DNA of 64,000 bases from Neptuniibacter caesariensis (GTDB taxonomy: Bacteria > Pseudomonadota > Gammaproteobacteria > Pseudomonadales > Balneatricaceae). Made by a program: the position numbers and the translations under genes. How positions within the stretch are numbered: the first letter of the stretch is position 1; each line of letters opens with the position of its first letter. The stretch covers positions 75,464 to 139,463 of the forward strand of contig NZ_CH724127.1 of assembly GCF_000153345.1 (NCBI RefSeq), in the 5' to 3' direction. This document shows positions 44,759 to 53,738 of this stretch, piece by piece. The notes beneath the pieces were generated by a model. That model worked only from the letters and a program-made list of their open reading frames with translations, searched no databases and was not told the origin of the DNA.

Positions 44759-45724
44759 ATGCCAGATTTTCATCACGAAGATTCACTAGGGGTTGTCAGG
44801 TCGAGTTCCAGAACATTGACCCTGTCGATTGTTGTGGTGGCACTGGTACCTATACTCTGTTTTATTCTTGCAAGCTTGGATCCCTCTTTTTCTTTAGCTC
44901 ACCCTGAACTTTCTTACGGGGATGTTTTTGCCGAGCTTTTCCTGTTGATATTGTTTCTTTCCTGGATTCTTATTATTGCCATGGCGCGGTTAAGAAGCCG
45001 GGCATACTTTCTTTTATTGATAGGGTTTTCGACGGTAGCTACAGCCATTGGCGTGGATGTGATGGATGAGTTTTTAACTGAGGATTCTTAAGTCCTCTCC
45101 GGGCTGGAAAACCTTGCCTACCCGGTAGGTATGCTTATCGCTTCAGCAGGCTTATGGAGATGGAGTCAGGATTACCGAAGCCTTCTACTCAGAATTAATA
45201 GTGACCGTCTGGAATGGCGGGCACGAGCCAGTCATGATGACCTGACAGGGCAACTTAATCGCCGTTATTTTTTTGATGAATTACCCGTACAGATAAAACA
45301 GCACCAGCATGATTTTCGTCCAGCTTTCCTTTTTATGTTGGATATAGACCACTTTAAAACAGTGAACGACAACTATGGTCATCCCGTAGGGGATCGGTTA
45401 CTGGAGCTATACGGAAAAGAAATTAATGGTTTCTTGCGTAAAGATGATCTTGGGTTTCGGCTCGGGGGCGAAGAATTTGCTCTGGTGATTCATGATGCCA
45501 GTGCGCTGACCGCAGTTGAGGCGGCTGAACGTCTTAAAAATCAGTTAGGCCAGTTAAGCGTTGTCGATAATCACAACAATATATCCAGAACATGCAGTAT
45601 AGGTATCGCCGAACTGCAACGAGCTGATGATGTTCACTCCTGGTTGAAGAGAGCTGATCAGGCCCTATACCGTGCTAAAGATCAGGGGCGCAATCAGGTT
45701 GTGATGTCAGATTATGCTCCTTGA
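44759..45724 (+). pseudogene. GGDEF diguanylate cyclase interrupted by an in-frame stop
   Basis: Start ATG 44759 (GAGGAAGGG upstream). The first half encodes membrane helices (~25-45, 60-80, 86-105) up to DEFLTEDS, then TAA at 45089-45091. Reading on in the same frame gives VLSGLENLAYPVGMLIASAG, another helix, a coiled coil and a complete GGDEF domain (DDLTGQLNRRYFFDE, I-site RKDD, active GGEEF). So one codon, not a frameshift, splits an otherwise normal ~320-residue protein. ATG 45131 inside could re-initiate a shorter cyclase. Pseudogene, sequence error or recoding are all possible; decay is not otherwise evident. Its end overlaps the convergent LysR gene by 50 bp. Confidence 0.75.
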
Positions 45725-46592
45725 TTTTGCTGATAAGAATCTCCCCAAACAGGCGTACGGCGGGCCCGGCATAGTCACTGTCTGTATAAATCAGGTTCAG
45801 TTGAATATTACGTTTGCCCCCCGCGGACATGTTAAGTGGTTTTAAGAGCCCTTTATCCAGTTCGTTTTGTATTTTTAAGCGAGGATACCAGGCATAGCCA
45901 AGTCCTCTGCAAGCCGCATTGATAGATGTCCAGATATGGGAAACGGTGAGCCTTTGATCTGCACCGAGCCATCCTGAATCAATATCTCTTCTGCCTGAAT
46001 CTTTAACCACCAACTGGCGGTGCAAGCGCAAATCCTGATGGCCCAGTTCACGTTCTATCTTCTGCAAGGGGTGATCAGGGCTGGCAGCTGCAATAAACTC
46101 AATATTAAGAATAGGGTCGCCCAGGAATCCTGGAGGCACTCGACCACCGATGACAATGTCTGCAGCTTTCTGCAGCAGGGCTTCTTCTGTCCCACTCAAG
46201 ACGGTTTCTATTAGCGTAATACGTGTCAGCGGCCGTTGTTGGCTGAAGGCTTCTAAAGCATCCATCATGAGCCAATCAGGGAACAGCGTGTCCATGGCGA
46301 CTCGTATCTCAGGCTCCCAGCCTTCGGTAAATTGTTGCGCCAGAGCTTCCATCTGCCTGGCTTCCTCAATAAGCACTTCTGCCCTGCGCAGTAAGGCTTT
46401 TCCTGCAGGGGTGAGCTCGGCTTTACGTCCAACCACCTTGAAAACCTGTAATCCAAGTAGGTCCTCCATTTTTTGAATAGCATAACTAATAGAGGACTGA
46501 CTTTTCTGTAGGGCTTCTGCTGCTGCGGCGTAGCTACCATTCTCGACAACCGCAAGAAGTGTCTGCCACTGCTCTAAACTCACCTGGGGCAT
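45675..46592 (-). CDS. LysR family transcriptional regulator
   Basis: 305 residues. N-terminal winged HTH (EQWQTLLAVVENGSYAAAAE, LQKSQSSISYAIQKMEDLLG) and LysR substrate-binding domain. Divergent from azoR with a 124-bp gap carrying an AGCTAA-TT-TTAGCT palindrome (46620-46633), the usual position for LysR control of a divergent target. It therefore probably activates the azoR/GST/pirin genes in response to a quinone or similar electrophile; this is inference from context. The 3' end overlaps the interrupted GGDEF gene. Confidence 0.88.
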   Translation of the reverse strand: MPQVSLEQWQTLLAVVENGSYAAAAEALQKSQSSISYAIQKMEDLLGLQVFKVVGRKAELTPAGKALLRRAEVLIEEARQMEALAQQFTEGWEPEIRVAMDTLFPDWLMMDALEAFSQQRPLTRITLIETVLSGTEEALLQKAADIVIGGRVPPGFLGDPILNIEFIAAASPDHPLQKIERELGHQDLRLHRQLVVKDSGRRDIDSGWLGADQRLTVSHIWTSINAACRGLGYAWYPRLKIQNELDKGLLKPLNMSAGGKRNIQLNLIYTDSDYAGPAVRLFGEILISKIKEHNLTSQPDCAPDL

Positions 46593-46619
46593 AATATATC
46601 TAATAATTCGATTAAATTG

Positions 46620-46633
46620 AGCTAATTTTAGCT
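46620..46633. promoter_or_regulatory. palindrome in the LysR-azoR intergenic region
   Basis: AGCTAA-TT-TTAGCT, a perfect 6-bp inverted repeat 28 bp upstream of the LysR start and 84 bp before azoR. It is a candidate LysR-type operator shared by the divergent promoters; not verified. Confidence 0.45.
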
Positions 46634-46716
46634 GTTTTTCATCGCTTTAATAAATATAAAAATAGAGTCATCTAATGCAGCGAAGACTGCGACTAACACA
46701 ACTAAGGGTGAAAACG

Positions 46717-47313
46717 ATGGCTACATTACTCCACATTAAATCCAGCATCTTTGGCGATGGCGGCCAGTCCAGCCAGCTAGCGGCAACATTCATCGAGCAA
46801 TGGAAAGCTAAAAATCCAGGCGGTGAAGTGATTGTCAGAGATTTAGTTGAAGAGAATATTCCCCATCTGGATGGCGCGATTGTGACCGCGCTGATGACGC
46901 CGGAAGAGGAGCGTACTGCGGAGCAGCAGTTGATTGTTAACCGTTCTGATGAATTGATTGCTGAACTGCGTACCGCTGACCAAATCGTCATTGGGGTACC
47001 TATGTATAACTTTGGCGTGCCTACTCAGATGAAAGCGTATTTCGATTTGTTGGCGCGTGCTGGAGTGACCTTTAGATACACAGAAACAGGACCTGTTGGG
47101 TTAATTGAAGATAAGCCGGTCTACCTGTTTGCCACCCGCGGTGGTTTGTACCGTGATAGCGGACAAGATTTTCAGATTCCGTTTGTAAAACAGTTCCTTG
47201 GTTTTATCGGCTTCAACAGCGTAGAGACAATTTATGCTGAGGGTTTAAGTATGGGCGATCTGGCGGAGAAATCCCTGGAAAGTGCCAATCAGCAAATCGC
47301 GTCTATCCACTAA
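46717..47313 (+). CDS. azoR: FMN-dependent NADH-azoreductase
   Basis: Flavodoxin-fold NAD(P)H:quinone/azo reductase. It performs two-electron reduction of quinones and azo compounds, protecting against redox stress. 198 residues from ATG 46717 (MATLLHIKSSIFGDGGQSSQ) with AAGGGTG 6 nt upstream. Signatures: SSxxxxxS FMN-phosphate loop, IGVPMYNFGVPTQMKAYFDLLARAG and ATRGGLYRDSGQDFQ. First gene of a three-gene operon with a glutathionyl-hydroquinone reductase and a pirin. Confidence 0.92.
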   Translation: MATLLHIKSSIFGDGGQSSQLAATFIEQWKAKNPGGEVIVRDLVEENIPHLDGAIVTALMTPEEERTAEQQLIVNRSDELIAELRTADQIVIGVPMYNFGVPTQMKAYFDLLARAGVTFRYTETGPVGLIEDKPVYLFATRGGLYRDSGQDFQIPFVKQFLGFIGFNSVETIYAEGLSMGDLAEKSLESANQQIASIH

Positions 47314-47342
47314 AACAGCGACAGGTTAAGAGGAATTCAGTT

Positions 47343-48323
47343 ATGGGTTTGTTGGTTGAAGGTGTGTGGCATGATCAATGGTATGACACGAAAACTTCAA
47401 AAGGGGAGTTTGTCCGCAGCGAAGCACAGTTTCGTAACTGGATTACCGCTGATGGAAGTGCGGGTCAAACCGGAGACGCCGGGTTTCAGGCTGAAGCAGG
47501 CCGTTACCATCTTTATGTATCGCTGGCTTGTCCCTGGGCGCATCGGACCTTGATTGTTCGAGAATTGAAAGGCCTGACTGACATGATCAGTGTGGATGTG
47601 GTAGATCCGCTTATGCTCGAACAGGGATGGGCTTTAAGCGGTGATTTTGCCGCAGCAACGGGGGATTCACTGTTTGGCTACAGTTATTTACATCAGATTT
47701 ACACGCGTGATCAGCCGGATTATACAGGGCGGGTGACTGTCCCGGTGTTGTGGGATAAAAAACTCAACCGTATTGTGAGTAATGAGTCATCCGAGATCAT
47801 CCGTATGTTTAATACTGCGTTTGATCATCTGGGGGCAAGGGAAGGGAGCTTTTACCCGCAAGCGCTTCAAACTGATATTGATTCGGTGAATAGCTGGATC
47901 TACGACAAGGTCAATAATGGTGTATACCGGGCAGGCTTTGCGACCAGTCAGGAAGCTTACACAAAAGCAGTAACTAGTTTGTTCGATTCATTAGATCGCA
48001 TCGAGGCAATTCTGAGCTCAAACCGGTACCTGATTGGTGAGCATTTTACTGAAGCGGATATTCGTTTGTTTACCACGCTGGTTCGTTTTGACCCTGTGTA
48101 TGTGACACATTTCAAATGTGATCTGCGCCGCATCAGTGATTATCCTGCGATATCGGGTTATCTGAGGGAGATCTATCAGATGGAAGGCATCGCAGAGACC
48201 GTCAATATGGAGCACATACGCCACCATTATTATCGTAGCCATTCGATGATTAACCCAACAGGGGTTATTTCGATTGGGGCTGAGTTTGATCTGACAGCGG
48301 CACATGGGAGAGATTCATTATGA
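47343..48323 (+). CDS. glutathionyl-hydroquinone reductase (YqjG/Xi-class GST)
   Basis: 326 residues, the normal size of the Xi-class GST family that removes glutathione from hydroquinone conjugates. The catalytic cysteine lies in SLACPWAHRTLIVRELKGL; further family blocks are GYSYLHQIYTRDQPDYTGRVTVPVLWDK, SNESSEIIRMFN, and YLIGEHFTEADIRLFTTLVRFDPVY in the all-helical domain. ATG 47343 follows AAGAGGAATTCAG. Overlaps the pirin gene by 4 bp (ATGA), so translation is coupled. Together with azoR it suggests quinone detoxification. Confidence 0.9.
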   Translation: MGLLVEGVWHDQWYDTKTSKGEFVRSEAQFRNWITADGSAGQTGDAGFQAEAGRYHLYVSLACPWAHRTLIVRELKGLTDMISVDVVDPLMLEQGWALSGDFAAATGDSLFGYSYLHQIYTRDQPDYTGRVTVPVLWDKKLNRIVSNESSEIIRMFNTAFDHLGAREGSFYPQALQTDIDSVNSWIYDKVNNGVYRAGFATSQEAYTKAVTSLFDSLDRIEAILSSNRYLIGEHFTEADIRLFTTLVRFDPVYVTHFKCDLRRISDYPAISGYLREIYQMEGIAETVNMEHIRHHYYRSHSMINPTGVISIGAEFDLTAAHGRDSL

Positions 48324-49171
48324 GTTATCAACGTGAAGTTAGAAGGGTTATCGCTGCTGTAGACAGTACCGATGGTGCAGGGGTCAAACTTAAACGTAGT
48401 GTCGGAAGGAATCCATCCAGTCGAATCGATCCATTTTTGATGCTGGATGCGTTCTCATCAGATGATCCCGATGATTATATTGCAGGCTTTCCTCCCCACC
48501 CTCATCGGGGCTTTGAAACTGTTACCTATATGTTGGATGGGCATATGATTCATCGAGACCATATGGGTAATGAAGGGGATCTTCGTTCGGGCGGCGTACA
48601 GTGGATGACCGCGGGGCGAGGCGTTATCCATGAGGAGCGGCCACAACAGGTTGATGGGTTGATGCGTGGTTTTCAGCTGTGGATAAATCTGCCTTCGTCA
48701 GAAAAAATGCAACCGGCGGCCTACCAGAACATTGAACCAGAACAAGTGCCATCTGTTATGGGAACAGGCTACGAGATCAAGGTGATCGCGGGACAGTTAG
48801 AGATCGATGGCCATGTTACTGAGGGCCCTGTTCAGACATCTTCGACTGAAGCCAGCTATTTTGATCTGTTACTGACATCAGATTCGCAGGTGAGCATTCC
48901 TTTGAACAAACACCACAGTGTAGTGGTCTATGTTTTCGAAGGCAGTGTTGCGATTGGGAATGACAAGGTTGAGACACATTCTGCGGTAGAGCTCTCACCT
49001 GGAGATGAGGTACAGGTGAAATCGCTGAATAATGTAAGTGCGAGGGTATTACTGCTGTCAGGCCGTCCTATCAACGAACCCGTTGCTCAATACGGTCCAT
49101 TTGTTATGAATACAATGGAAGAGGTTGAGCAGGCTATTAGCGATTATCAGGAGAATAGGCTGGTGGGTTGA
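48320..49171 (+). CDS. pirin family protein
   Basis: Bicupin, 283 residues. N-terminal cupin keeps the metal ligands: HPHRGFETVTYMLDG (two His), HRDHMGNEG and GRGVIHEERP (His and Glu). Bacterial pirins (YhaK/YhhW) can show quercetinase activity or serve as redox-linked regulators; which applies here cannot be told. Start ATG 48320 overlaps the stop of the preceding gene. The operon ends at the strong terminator 49226-49249. Confidence 0.9.
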   Translation: MSYQREVRRVIAAVDSTDGAGVKLKRSVGRNPSSRIDPFLMLDAFSSDDPDDYIAGFPPHPHRGFETVTYMLDGHMIHRDHMGNEGDLRSGGVQWMTAGRGVIHEERPQQVDGLMRGFQLWINLPSSEKMQPAAYQNIEPEQVPSVMGTGYEIKVIAGQLEIDGHVTEGPVQTSSTEASYFDLLLTSDSQVSIPLNKHHSVVVYVFEGSVAIGNDKVETHSAVELSPGDEVQVKSLNNVSARVLLLSGRPINEPVAQYGPFVMNTMEEVEQAISDYQENRLVG

Positions 49172-49225
49172 GTCAATTGGATGAGGGGCAATACTGGAGT
49201 CGTTTTACATCTGTTTACCCCATTT

Positions 49226-49249
49226 GGGAGCCTTATGGCTCCCTTTTTT
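49226..49249 (+). terminator. terminator after the pirin gene
   Basis: GGGAGCC-TTAT-GGCTCCC followed by TTTTTT. Strong intrinsic terminator for the azoR operon; its T run reaches the last codon of the convergent ugpQ gene. Confidence 0.9.
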
Positions 49250-50012
49250 ATGGATGGGTGGCGTTTATGTTAGAAGGATGATTAGCATGAAAATTTTCCA
49301 GCATCAGGGGAGGGTTATCTGTGAAGATTCCATCAACTCCCCATTCAAATAACTTTGCGGCTAGATGTAGATCGTTACAGGTATAGGTGTAGAGCTCAAA
49401 GCCCTGGTTTTTAATAGCCGATGCATCATCAGCAGTGATCAGGTTACAGTCGCAATGGATACTGACCGCTTGAAGCGCTTGCGCTTGTAAACACCAGAGT
49501 TCTGGGAGGTGATCATATAAGACGCCGATCTGGGCAAACAGATCCAGATGGCGGTAGTGATTAAGCACCTCTAGGTCATAGCTACTCAGAATCAGCTTTT
49601 TTGGATGCTGCCAGTACACACTGATCTCTTCAAATACTTTGCGCGCGACTAACGCAGGGTCAAGATCAAATGCTTTAATTTCAAGGTTGAGCCCTAAGCC
49701 GAGGCTTTCGCATAACAACAGCGCATCAGAGAGGTGAGGCATAGGCTCGTTGATCCATTCTGGATCGAACCAGCTCCCGACATCCAGAGAAGGTAAGTCA
49801 TTGAACGTAAGATAATCTAAGGGGCCGCTTTGGTTACTGCACCGATCAAGTTGATTGTCATGACATAGTACAGGGGTACCATCGCCGAGCAGGGTTACAT
49901 CCAGCTCAATCCATTGAGTGCCGCAGTTCGCTGCGCAGCGTATCCCAGCCAATGTGTTTTCAGGGGCCAGAAGGGCAGCACCACGATGGCCGATAATACG
50001 GCTCGCGATCAT
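49248..50012 (-). CDS. ugpQ: glycerophosphodiester phosphodiesterase
   Basis: Cytoplasmic GDPD-family enzyme that releases sn-glycerol-3-phosphate from glycerophosphodiesters. 254 residues, no signal peptide. Active-site motifs are RIIGHRGAALLAPENTLAGI, WIELDVTLLGDGTPVLCHDN (HD pair), LNLEIKA and YTCNDLHLAAKLFEWGVDGIFTDNP, all standard. The start overlaps the stop of the upstream GST gene by 4 bp (50009-50012), so both are on one transcript. Confidence 0.92.
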   Translation of the reverse strand: MIASRIIGHRGAALLAPENTLAGIRCAANCGTQWIELDVTLLGDGTPVLCHDNQLDRCSNQSGPLDYLTFNDLPSLDVGSWFDPEWINEPMPHLSDALLLCESLGLGLNLEIKAFDLDPALVARKVFEEISVYWQHPKKLILSSYDLEVLNHYRHLDLFAQIGVLYDHLPELWCLQAQALQAVSIHCDCNLITADDASAIKNQGFELYTYTCNDLHLAAKLFEWGVDGIFTDNPPLMLENFHANHPSNINATHP

Positions 50013-50629
50013 GGTATCTGCATGCCCCTTTGGACAAATTCAATATGCCCCATTCTATCCATCCAGGCTTTGGCGAATGGGTATTTATCAGGGTCGATAT
50101 GTTGCCACTCATAACGCATGGCCCAAGGGTAGATTGCAAAATCAGCGATAGATAGATCATCGCCGATGATGAACGCTTTATCTGCTAATTGTTTATTGAG
50201 AACCGACCAAAGTCGTTTCGCTTCATCGTTGTAGCGTTCTTTGGCATAAGGAACATGCTCTGGCGCGAATTTGTTGAAGTGATGAGCCTGACCAAGGAAA
50301 GGGCCAAAACCACCCATCTGCCACATTAGCCACTGCATGCATTCCAGCCTTTCTAGAGGATCAGATGGCATGAACTCGCCGGTTTTCTCAGCGAGATATA
50401 TAAGAATTGCGCCGCTTTCAAACAGTGATATTGGTTCTCCGTTGGGACCTTCGTCATCTTTAATTGCAGGTATTTTGTTGTTCGGGCTTATCGCCAGAAA
50501 CCCAGGCGAAAACTGATCATCTTCAAGAATGTTAACTGGGTGAACACGATAGGGCAGGCGTAATGCTTCCAGCATAATAGAAACCTTACGTCCGTTAGGT
50601 GTGCCCCAGGTATATAGATCGATCATCAC
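50009..50629 (-). CDS. glutathione S-transferase, YfcG-like disulfide-bond oxidoreductase
   Basis: 206 residues following E. coli YfcG: MIDLYTWGTPNGRKVSIMLEAL, ISPNNKIPAIKDDEGP, SLFESGAILIYLAEKTG, then WLMWQMGGFGPFLGQAHHFNKFAPEHVPYAKERY. The enzyme binds glutathione and acts as disulfide reductase; no redox cysteine is needed in this group, consistent with the TPNGRK motif. The start has two Met codons in tandem; AAGGAG precedes them. Coupled to ugpQ downstream. Confidence 0.88.
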   Translation of the reverse strand: MMIDLYTWGTPNGRKVSIMLEALRLPYRVHPVNILEDDQFSPGFLAISPNNKIPAIKDDEGPNGEPISLFESGAILIYLAEKTGEFMPSDPLERLECMQWLMWQMGGFGPFLGQAHHFNKFAPEHVPYAKERYNDEAKRLWSVLNKQLADKAFIIGDDLSIADFAIYPWAMRYEWQHIDPDKYPFAKAWMDRMGHIEFVQRGMQIP

Positions 50630-50635
50630 AACTCC

Positions 50636-51445
50636 TTAAAGATTCACAAAGTGATGGTAGATGCCGATAAGCTCTTGCTCAGTAAAGGTCACGATGACCA
50701 GCTGTTGCCCTGGCTGAATCAGATCCGGGTTATCACCAAGAATGCCTTTCTGATAGTTGTAGATATAGGTTTGGTCGACCTTATTCTTCAAAACCTGGCC
50801 AAGGAAAGAGCTACGTTTATCGTCAAGCCGCTCATCCGCTTCTTTGGGGATATCAACATAAACAGTCTTATCTAGACCTGGCAGACTCAGGCCAGAAGTG
50901 AAGGTACGCATCAATCCGTGTTGAATGATCCCCCATAGGCCTTCATCATCCCCCTCATTGACGGCATGAATAAAGTAGACCTTCTGCGCAGATTCGTCTG
51001 GGTCATCAAGCAATTCCTGTAGCTTGATCTGCCCGCTCATGACTAGAGGTTGAGTCACCGTATCAGTGACAATGCGTTTTTCCTTAGCGCCACCAATAAC
51101 ATTACCGAGAGGATTAACCGCAATTGTGCTGGTTGGTTGTTCTGGTGGACTTTCCTGGAGTTCTGCCTGAGTTTCAGTGACCAGTGCTGCTGCAGTTTCA
51201 ATCTTATTTTCAGGTAACTTAAGTAACTGGTCTGCGGTTACGAAGTTATCGGCTTTGCTGATTTCAATAGGTTGATTTGAATCCTGGGTCAGGCGGTTGA
51301 TATGTTCACGGGCCTTGGTTTGTTCAGCAGGAGGAATGGGTGCTGGATTGGAAGCGTTGGATACTTCCTTGTCCTGCTGATCCAGATATAGATAACTAGC
51401 AGCTACTGCGATAGCGATCACCAGAACCAACAATAATCGTTGCAT
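50636..51445 (-). CDS. membrane-anchored protein with LysM-like C-terminus
   Basis: 269 residues from ATG 51445 (AAGGTG upstream; an in-frame GTG lies 3 codons earlier). One N-terminal membrane helix (MQRLLLVLVIAIAVAASYLY), a low-complexity Pro/Glu/Ala-rich linker (~25-110), then a folded part ~135-269. Its centre GLWGIIQHGLMRTF and the end YNYQKGILGDNPDLIQPGQQLVIV look like a split LysM motif, which would bind glycan strands. Probably an envelope protein with a periplasmic domain. Same strand as the GST (6-bp gap). Function unknown. Confidence 0.6.
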   Translation of the reverse strand: MQRLLLVLVIAIAVAASYLYLDQQDKEVSNASNPAPIPPAEQTKAREHINRLTQDSNQPIEISKADNFVTADQLLKLPENKIETAAALVTETQAELQESPPEQPTSTIAVNPLGNVIGGAKEKRIVTDTVTQPLVMSGQIKLQELLDDPDESAQKVYFIHAVNEGDDEGLWGIIQHGLMRTFTSGLSLPGLDKTVYVDIPKEADERLDDKRSSFLGQVLKNKVDQTYIYNYQKGILGDNPDLIQPGQQLVIVTFTEQELIGIYHHFVNL

Positions 51446-51600
51446 GTGCGACACCTTTCGTTTTTATTTTCATCCATCGCCCCGAGGCTTAAGTTCTCTA
51501 ATGTAGCCCTTAATACCTGATAAGAAAACTGTTCTTGTGCACCGATTTGATCCGTTCAGGTCAATCTAGAGGTACAATAGACAATCTTGTAGGAGGTTGT

Positions 51601-52188
51601 ATGAGTCAGAGTGATAAGAGTTTTCTTGAGTTGATGCAGGGGGAAGGTCTGGATGATGTTGTCCCATTAAAACAGTCTGGCAAGGTGAATCTTCAGGATG
51701 CAACAGGAAAACCTGATGAACAGAGCCTGCAAGAACGGAGAATAGCCGCGGTTTCTGGGGAGCAAGAGGGCCTCTCAACCGGTGAAATTGTTCTGCTAAA
51801 TCATCTTGATCCCGTAGCGTGGAAAAGAGATGGTGTGCAAGAGGGCGTTTATAGAAATCTGCGCCTGGGAAAATATCAGGTGGATGCACGTCTGGACCTG
51901 ATTCGTAAATCTATTCCCCAATGTCTGAATGAGTTACAGAGCTTCATTGCGGAGTGCATTAAGTACGATATTCGCACAGTGCTCGTTAATCATGGGCGAA
52001 GTAAGGATCGATCGGGGATGGGAAACCGGCAGAAGAGCTACCTTAATCTCTGGCTTCAGTCTCTTCCTGATGTCATGGCTTTTCACTCTGCGCAGCCTCA
52101 ACATGGTGGTATTGGTGCTATCTACGTTTTACTCAAAAAGAGTGATGCCAAACGGCTGGATAACTGGGAAAAGCATCAGAAGAGATAA
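51601..52188 (+). CDS. smrA: Smr domain protein (SmrA-like)
   Basis: 195 residues from ATG 51601, preceded by an excellent AGGAGG; the open frame reaches 22 codons further without support. The N-terminal ~75 residues are charged and flexible. The Smr domain follows: NLRLGKYQVDARLDLIRKSI, then TVLVNHGRSKDRSGMGNRQK and HGGIGAIYVLLKKS. Small MutS-related domains are nucleases acting on branched DNA or RNA; proteobacterial SmrA is reported as an endonuclease. The cellular role here is not evident. Stands alone. Confidence 0.83.
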   Translation: MSQSDKSFLELMQGEGLDDVVPLKQSGKVNLQDATGKPDEQSLQERRIAAVSGEQEGLSTGEIVLLNHLDPVAWKRDGVQEGVYRNLRLGKYQVDARLDLIRKSIPQCLNELQSFIAECIKYDIRTVLVNHGRSKDRSGMGNRQKSYLNLWLQSLPDVMAFHSAQPQHGGIGAIYVLLKKSDAKRLDNWEKHQKR

Positions 52189-52275
52189 GCTATCGGCACG
52201 GTTGCTTTGTATTAGGCATATAGAACTATCACTTAGCAGTAGGATTAATTGTAGATTCTTTTTAATAATAGTAAG

Positions 52276-53067
52276 ATGCAGTTGTTAATTGTTCTCATTA
52301 TTATTGGGGGGTTTCTTTTGTTGTATGTTAATGAGAAAGCCTGCCACTCCGACAATTATGTTTTACTTGAGTTAGTCGAAGAGCAGCGCTTTGGTGTCGA
52401 GTACCAACCCATCATCGACACCTTGAATGGAAATGTTATTGGCTACGAGGCGTTAGCAAGGTTTTTTTCCAAAGATGGGCGCTCAATCCCCCCTTTAGAG
52501 ATCTTTCAAGCCTTACACGATAGCCCACTGATGCTGGCTCAAACGGAACTGCAGTTAAAACGTTTGCAGTTAAGGTTTCGTCCACAGAACTTGCCGCTTT
52601 TTCTCAATCTAGATCCCCATGCCTATTCTGTTTTTAGCCAGGACAATCGGGGTAATGCCATGGTTGATATGCTGTCTGGTCATCAGAATCTGGTTATCGA
52701 AATTATTGAAAATACCGATGTTAACGATGCGCGTATCAGTAATGAATTGTCGCTGGTGATGCATAAAGAGGGGTTTGCGATTGCACTGGATGATGTCGGC
52801 GCGCCAGGAACGATGGTGTCGTTGAACATTCTTAGCGATGTCGATTTCATAAAATTTGATCGAAGCTGGCTAAAAACTAATCCTAATAGCAACATGCACC
52901 TTTTGCTGAAAAGCATGATTAATTATGCGCGAGTCAGTGGGAAAAAAACGGTTTTAGAAGGAGTAGAGACGGCTGAAGATCTGGCAACAGCGGTCAATTT
53001 AGGGATCGATTATGTTCAGGGCTTCTTTTATAAAGAGTTATTTATTACTGAAACCTGTTACGGCTAG
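52276..53067 (+). CDS. EAL-domain phosphodiesterase with N-terminal membrane helix
   Basis: 263 residues. Hydrophobic N-terminus (~2-17) and one EAL domain. The catalytic residues appear kept: Glu in IGYEALARF, Asn in LFLNLD, Glu in VIEIIENT, Asp pair in IALDDVG, Lys in FIKFDRSW, Glu in VLEGVET and Gln in YVQGFFY. Loop 6, normally DDFGTGYSS, is DDVGAPGTMVS, a change near the dimer/active-site switch. It may be active with altered control or act as a sensor. No other domain. The ribosome site is weak. Confidence 0.75.
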   Translation: MQLLIVLIIIGGFLLLYVNEKACHSDNYVLLELVEEQRFGVEYQPIIDTLNGNVIGYEALARFFSKDGRSIPPLEIFQALHDSPLMLAQTELQLKRLQLRFRPQNLPLFLNLDPHAYSVFSQDNRGNAMVDMLSGHQNLVIEIIENTDVNDARISNELSLVMHKEGFAIALDDVGAPGTMVSLNILSDVDFIKFDRSWLKTNPNSNMHLLLKSMINYARVSGKKTVLEGVETAEDLATAVNLGIDYVQGFFYKELFITETCYG

Positions 53068-53115
53068 TCTGAATTTAGCTATCTTTTATGTAACGACTTT
53101 GAGAGTGGTTATCCG

Positions 53116-53721
53116 ATGGTTGAGAAAATCGACGAAATACTGACATTTTGGTTTGGGCCCATTGCCGATGGGTTTACCAAGGCTGACAAATCCTCGTTGT
53201 GGTGGGGAGGCTCAGCGGAAAATGATTCTCTAATAACTGAACTCTTTAGCGCTCGCGTGCAGCAAGCGTTAAGGGGCGAATTAGATCCTTGGGCGGAAAC
53301 GCCTAGAGGGCGTTTAGCCCTGATTATTCTGCTTGATCAGTTCACAAGAACGATCTATCGGGGCTCTGCCGACGCTTTTTCAGGTGATAGCAAAGCACTT
53401 AAGCTTTGCCTGGAAGGTTTAGAGTCTGGACATGATCAGGCGTTGGAGTTTGTGGAGCGAACTTTCTTCTACATGCCGTTGGAGCATGCTGAAGACCTGA
53501 AAATGCAAGAACGATGCATTCTTCAATTTGAACAAATGCTCTTGGAAGTTTCCGGTGTACATAAGTTGCAAGTTGAAAATTGGATAGACTTTGCCTCTCA
53601 ACACCATGAGCAGATAGAGCGTTTTGGGCGGTTTCCCCATAGAAACGAGGCTTTGGGGAGAAGTTCTACACCTGAAGAATTGGCTTACCTTTTACAATCT
53701 GCTAATCGATGGGGGCAATAG
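53116..53721 (+). CDS. DUF924 family protein
   Basis: 201 residues, all-helical TPR-like family. Signatures: EILTFWFGP near the N-terminus, WWGGSAENDSLITELF, GRLALIILLDQFTRTIYRGSADAFSGDSKAL, and FFYMPLEHAEDLKMQERCI, FGRFPHRNEALGRSSTPEE. The family has no proven biochemical function. Transcribed alone, 48 bp after the EAL gene, possibly co-transcribed. Confidence 0.85.
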   Translation: MVEKIDEILTFWFGPIADGFTKADKSSLWWGGSAENDSLITELFSARVQQALRGELDPWAETPRGRLALIILLDQFTRTIYRGSADAFSGDSKALKLCLEGLESGHDQALEFVERTFFYMPLEHAEDLKMQERCILQFEQMLLEVSGVHKLQVENWIDFASQHHEQIERFGRFPHRNEALGRSSTPEELAYLLQSANRWGQ

Positions 53722-53738
53722 CGTTTACCCAGCTATGC

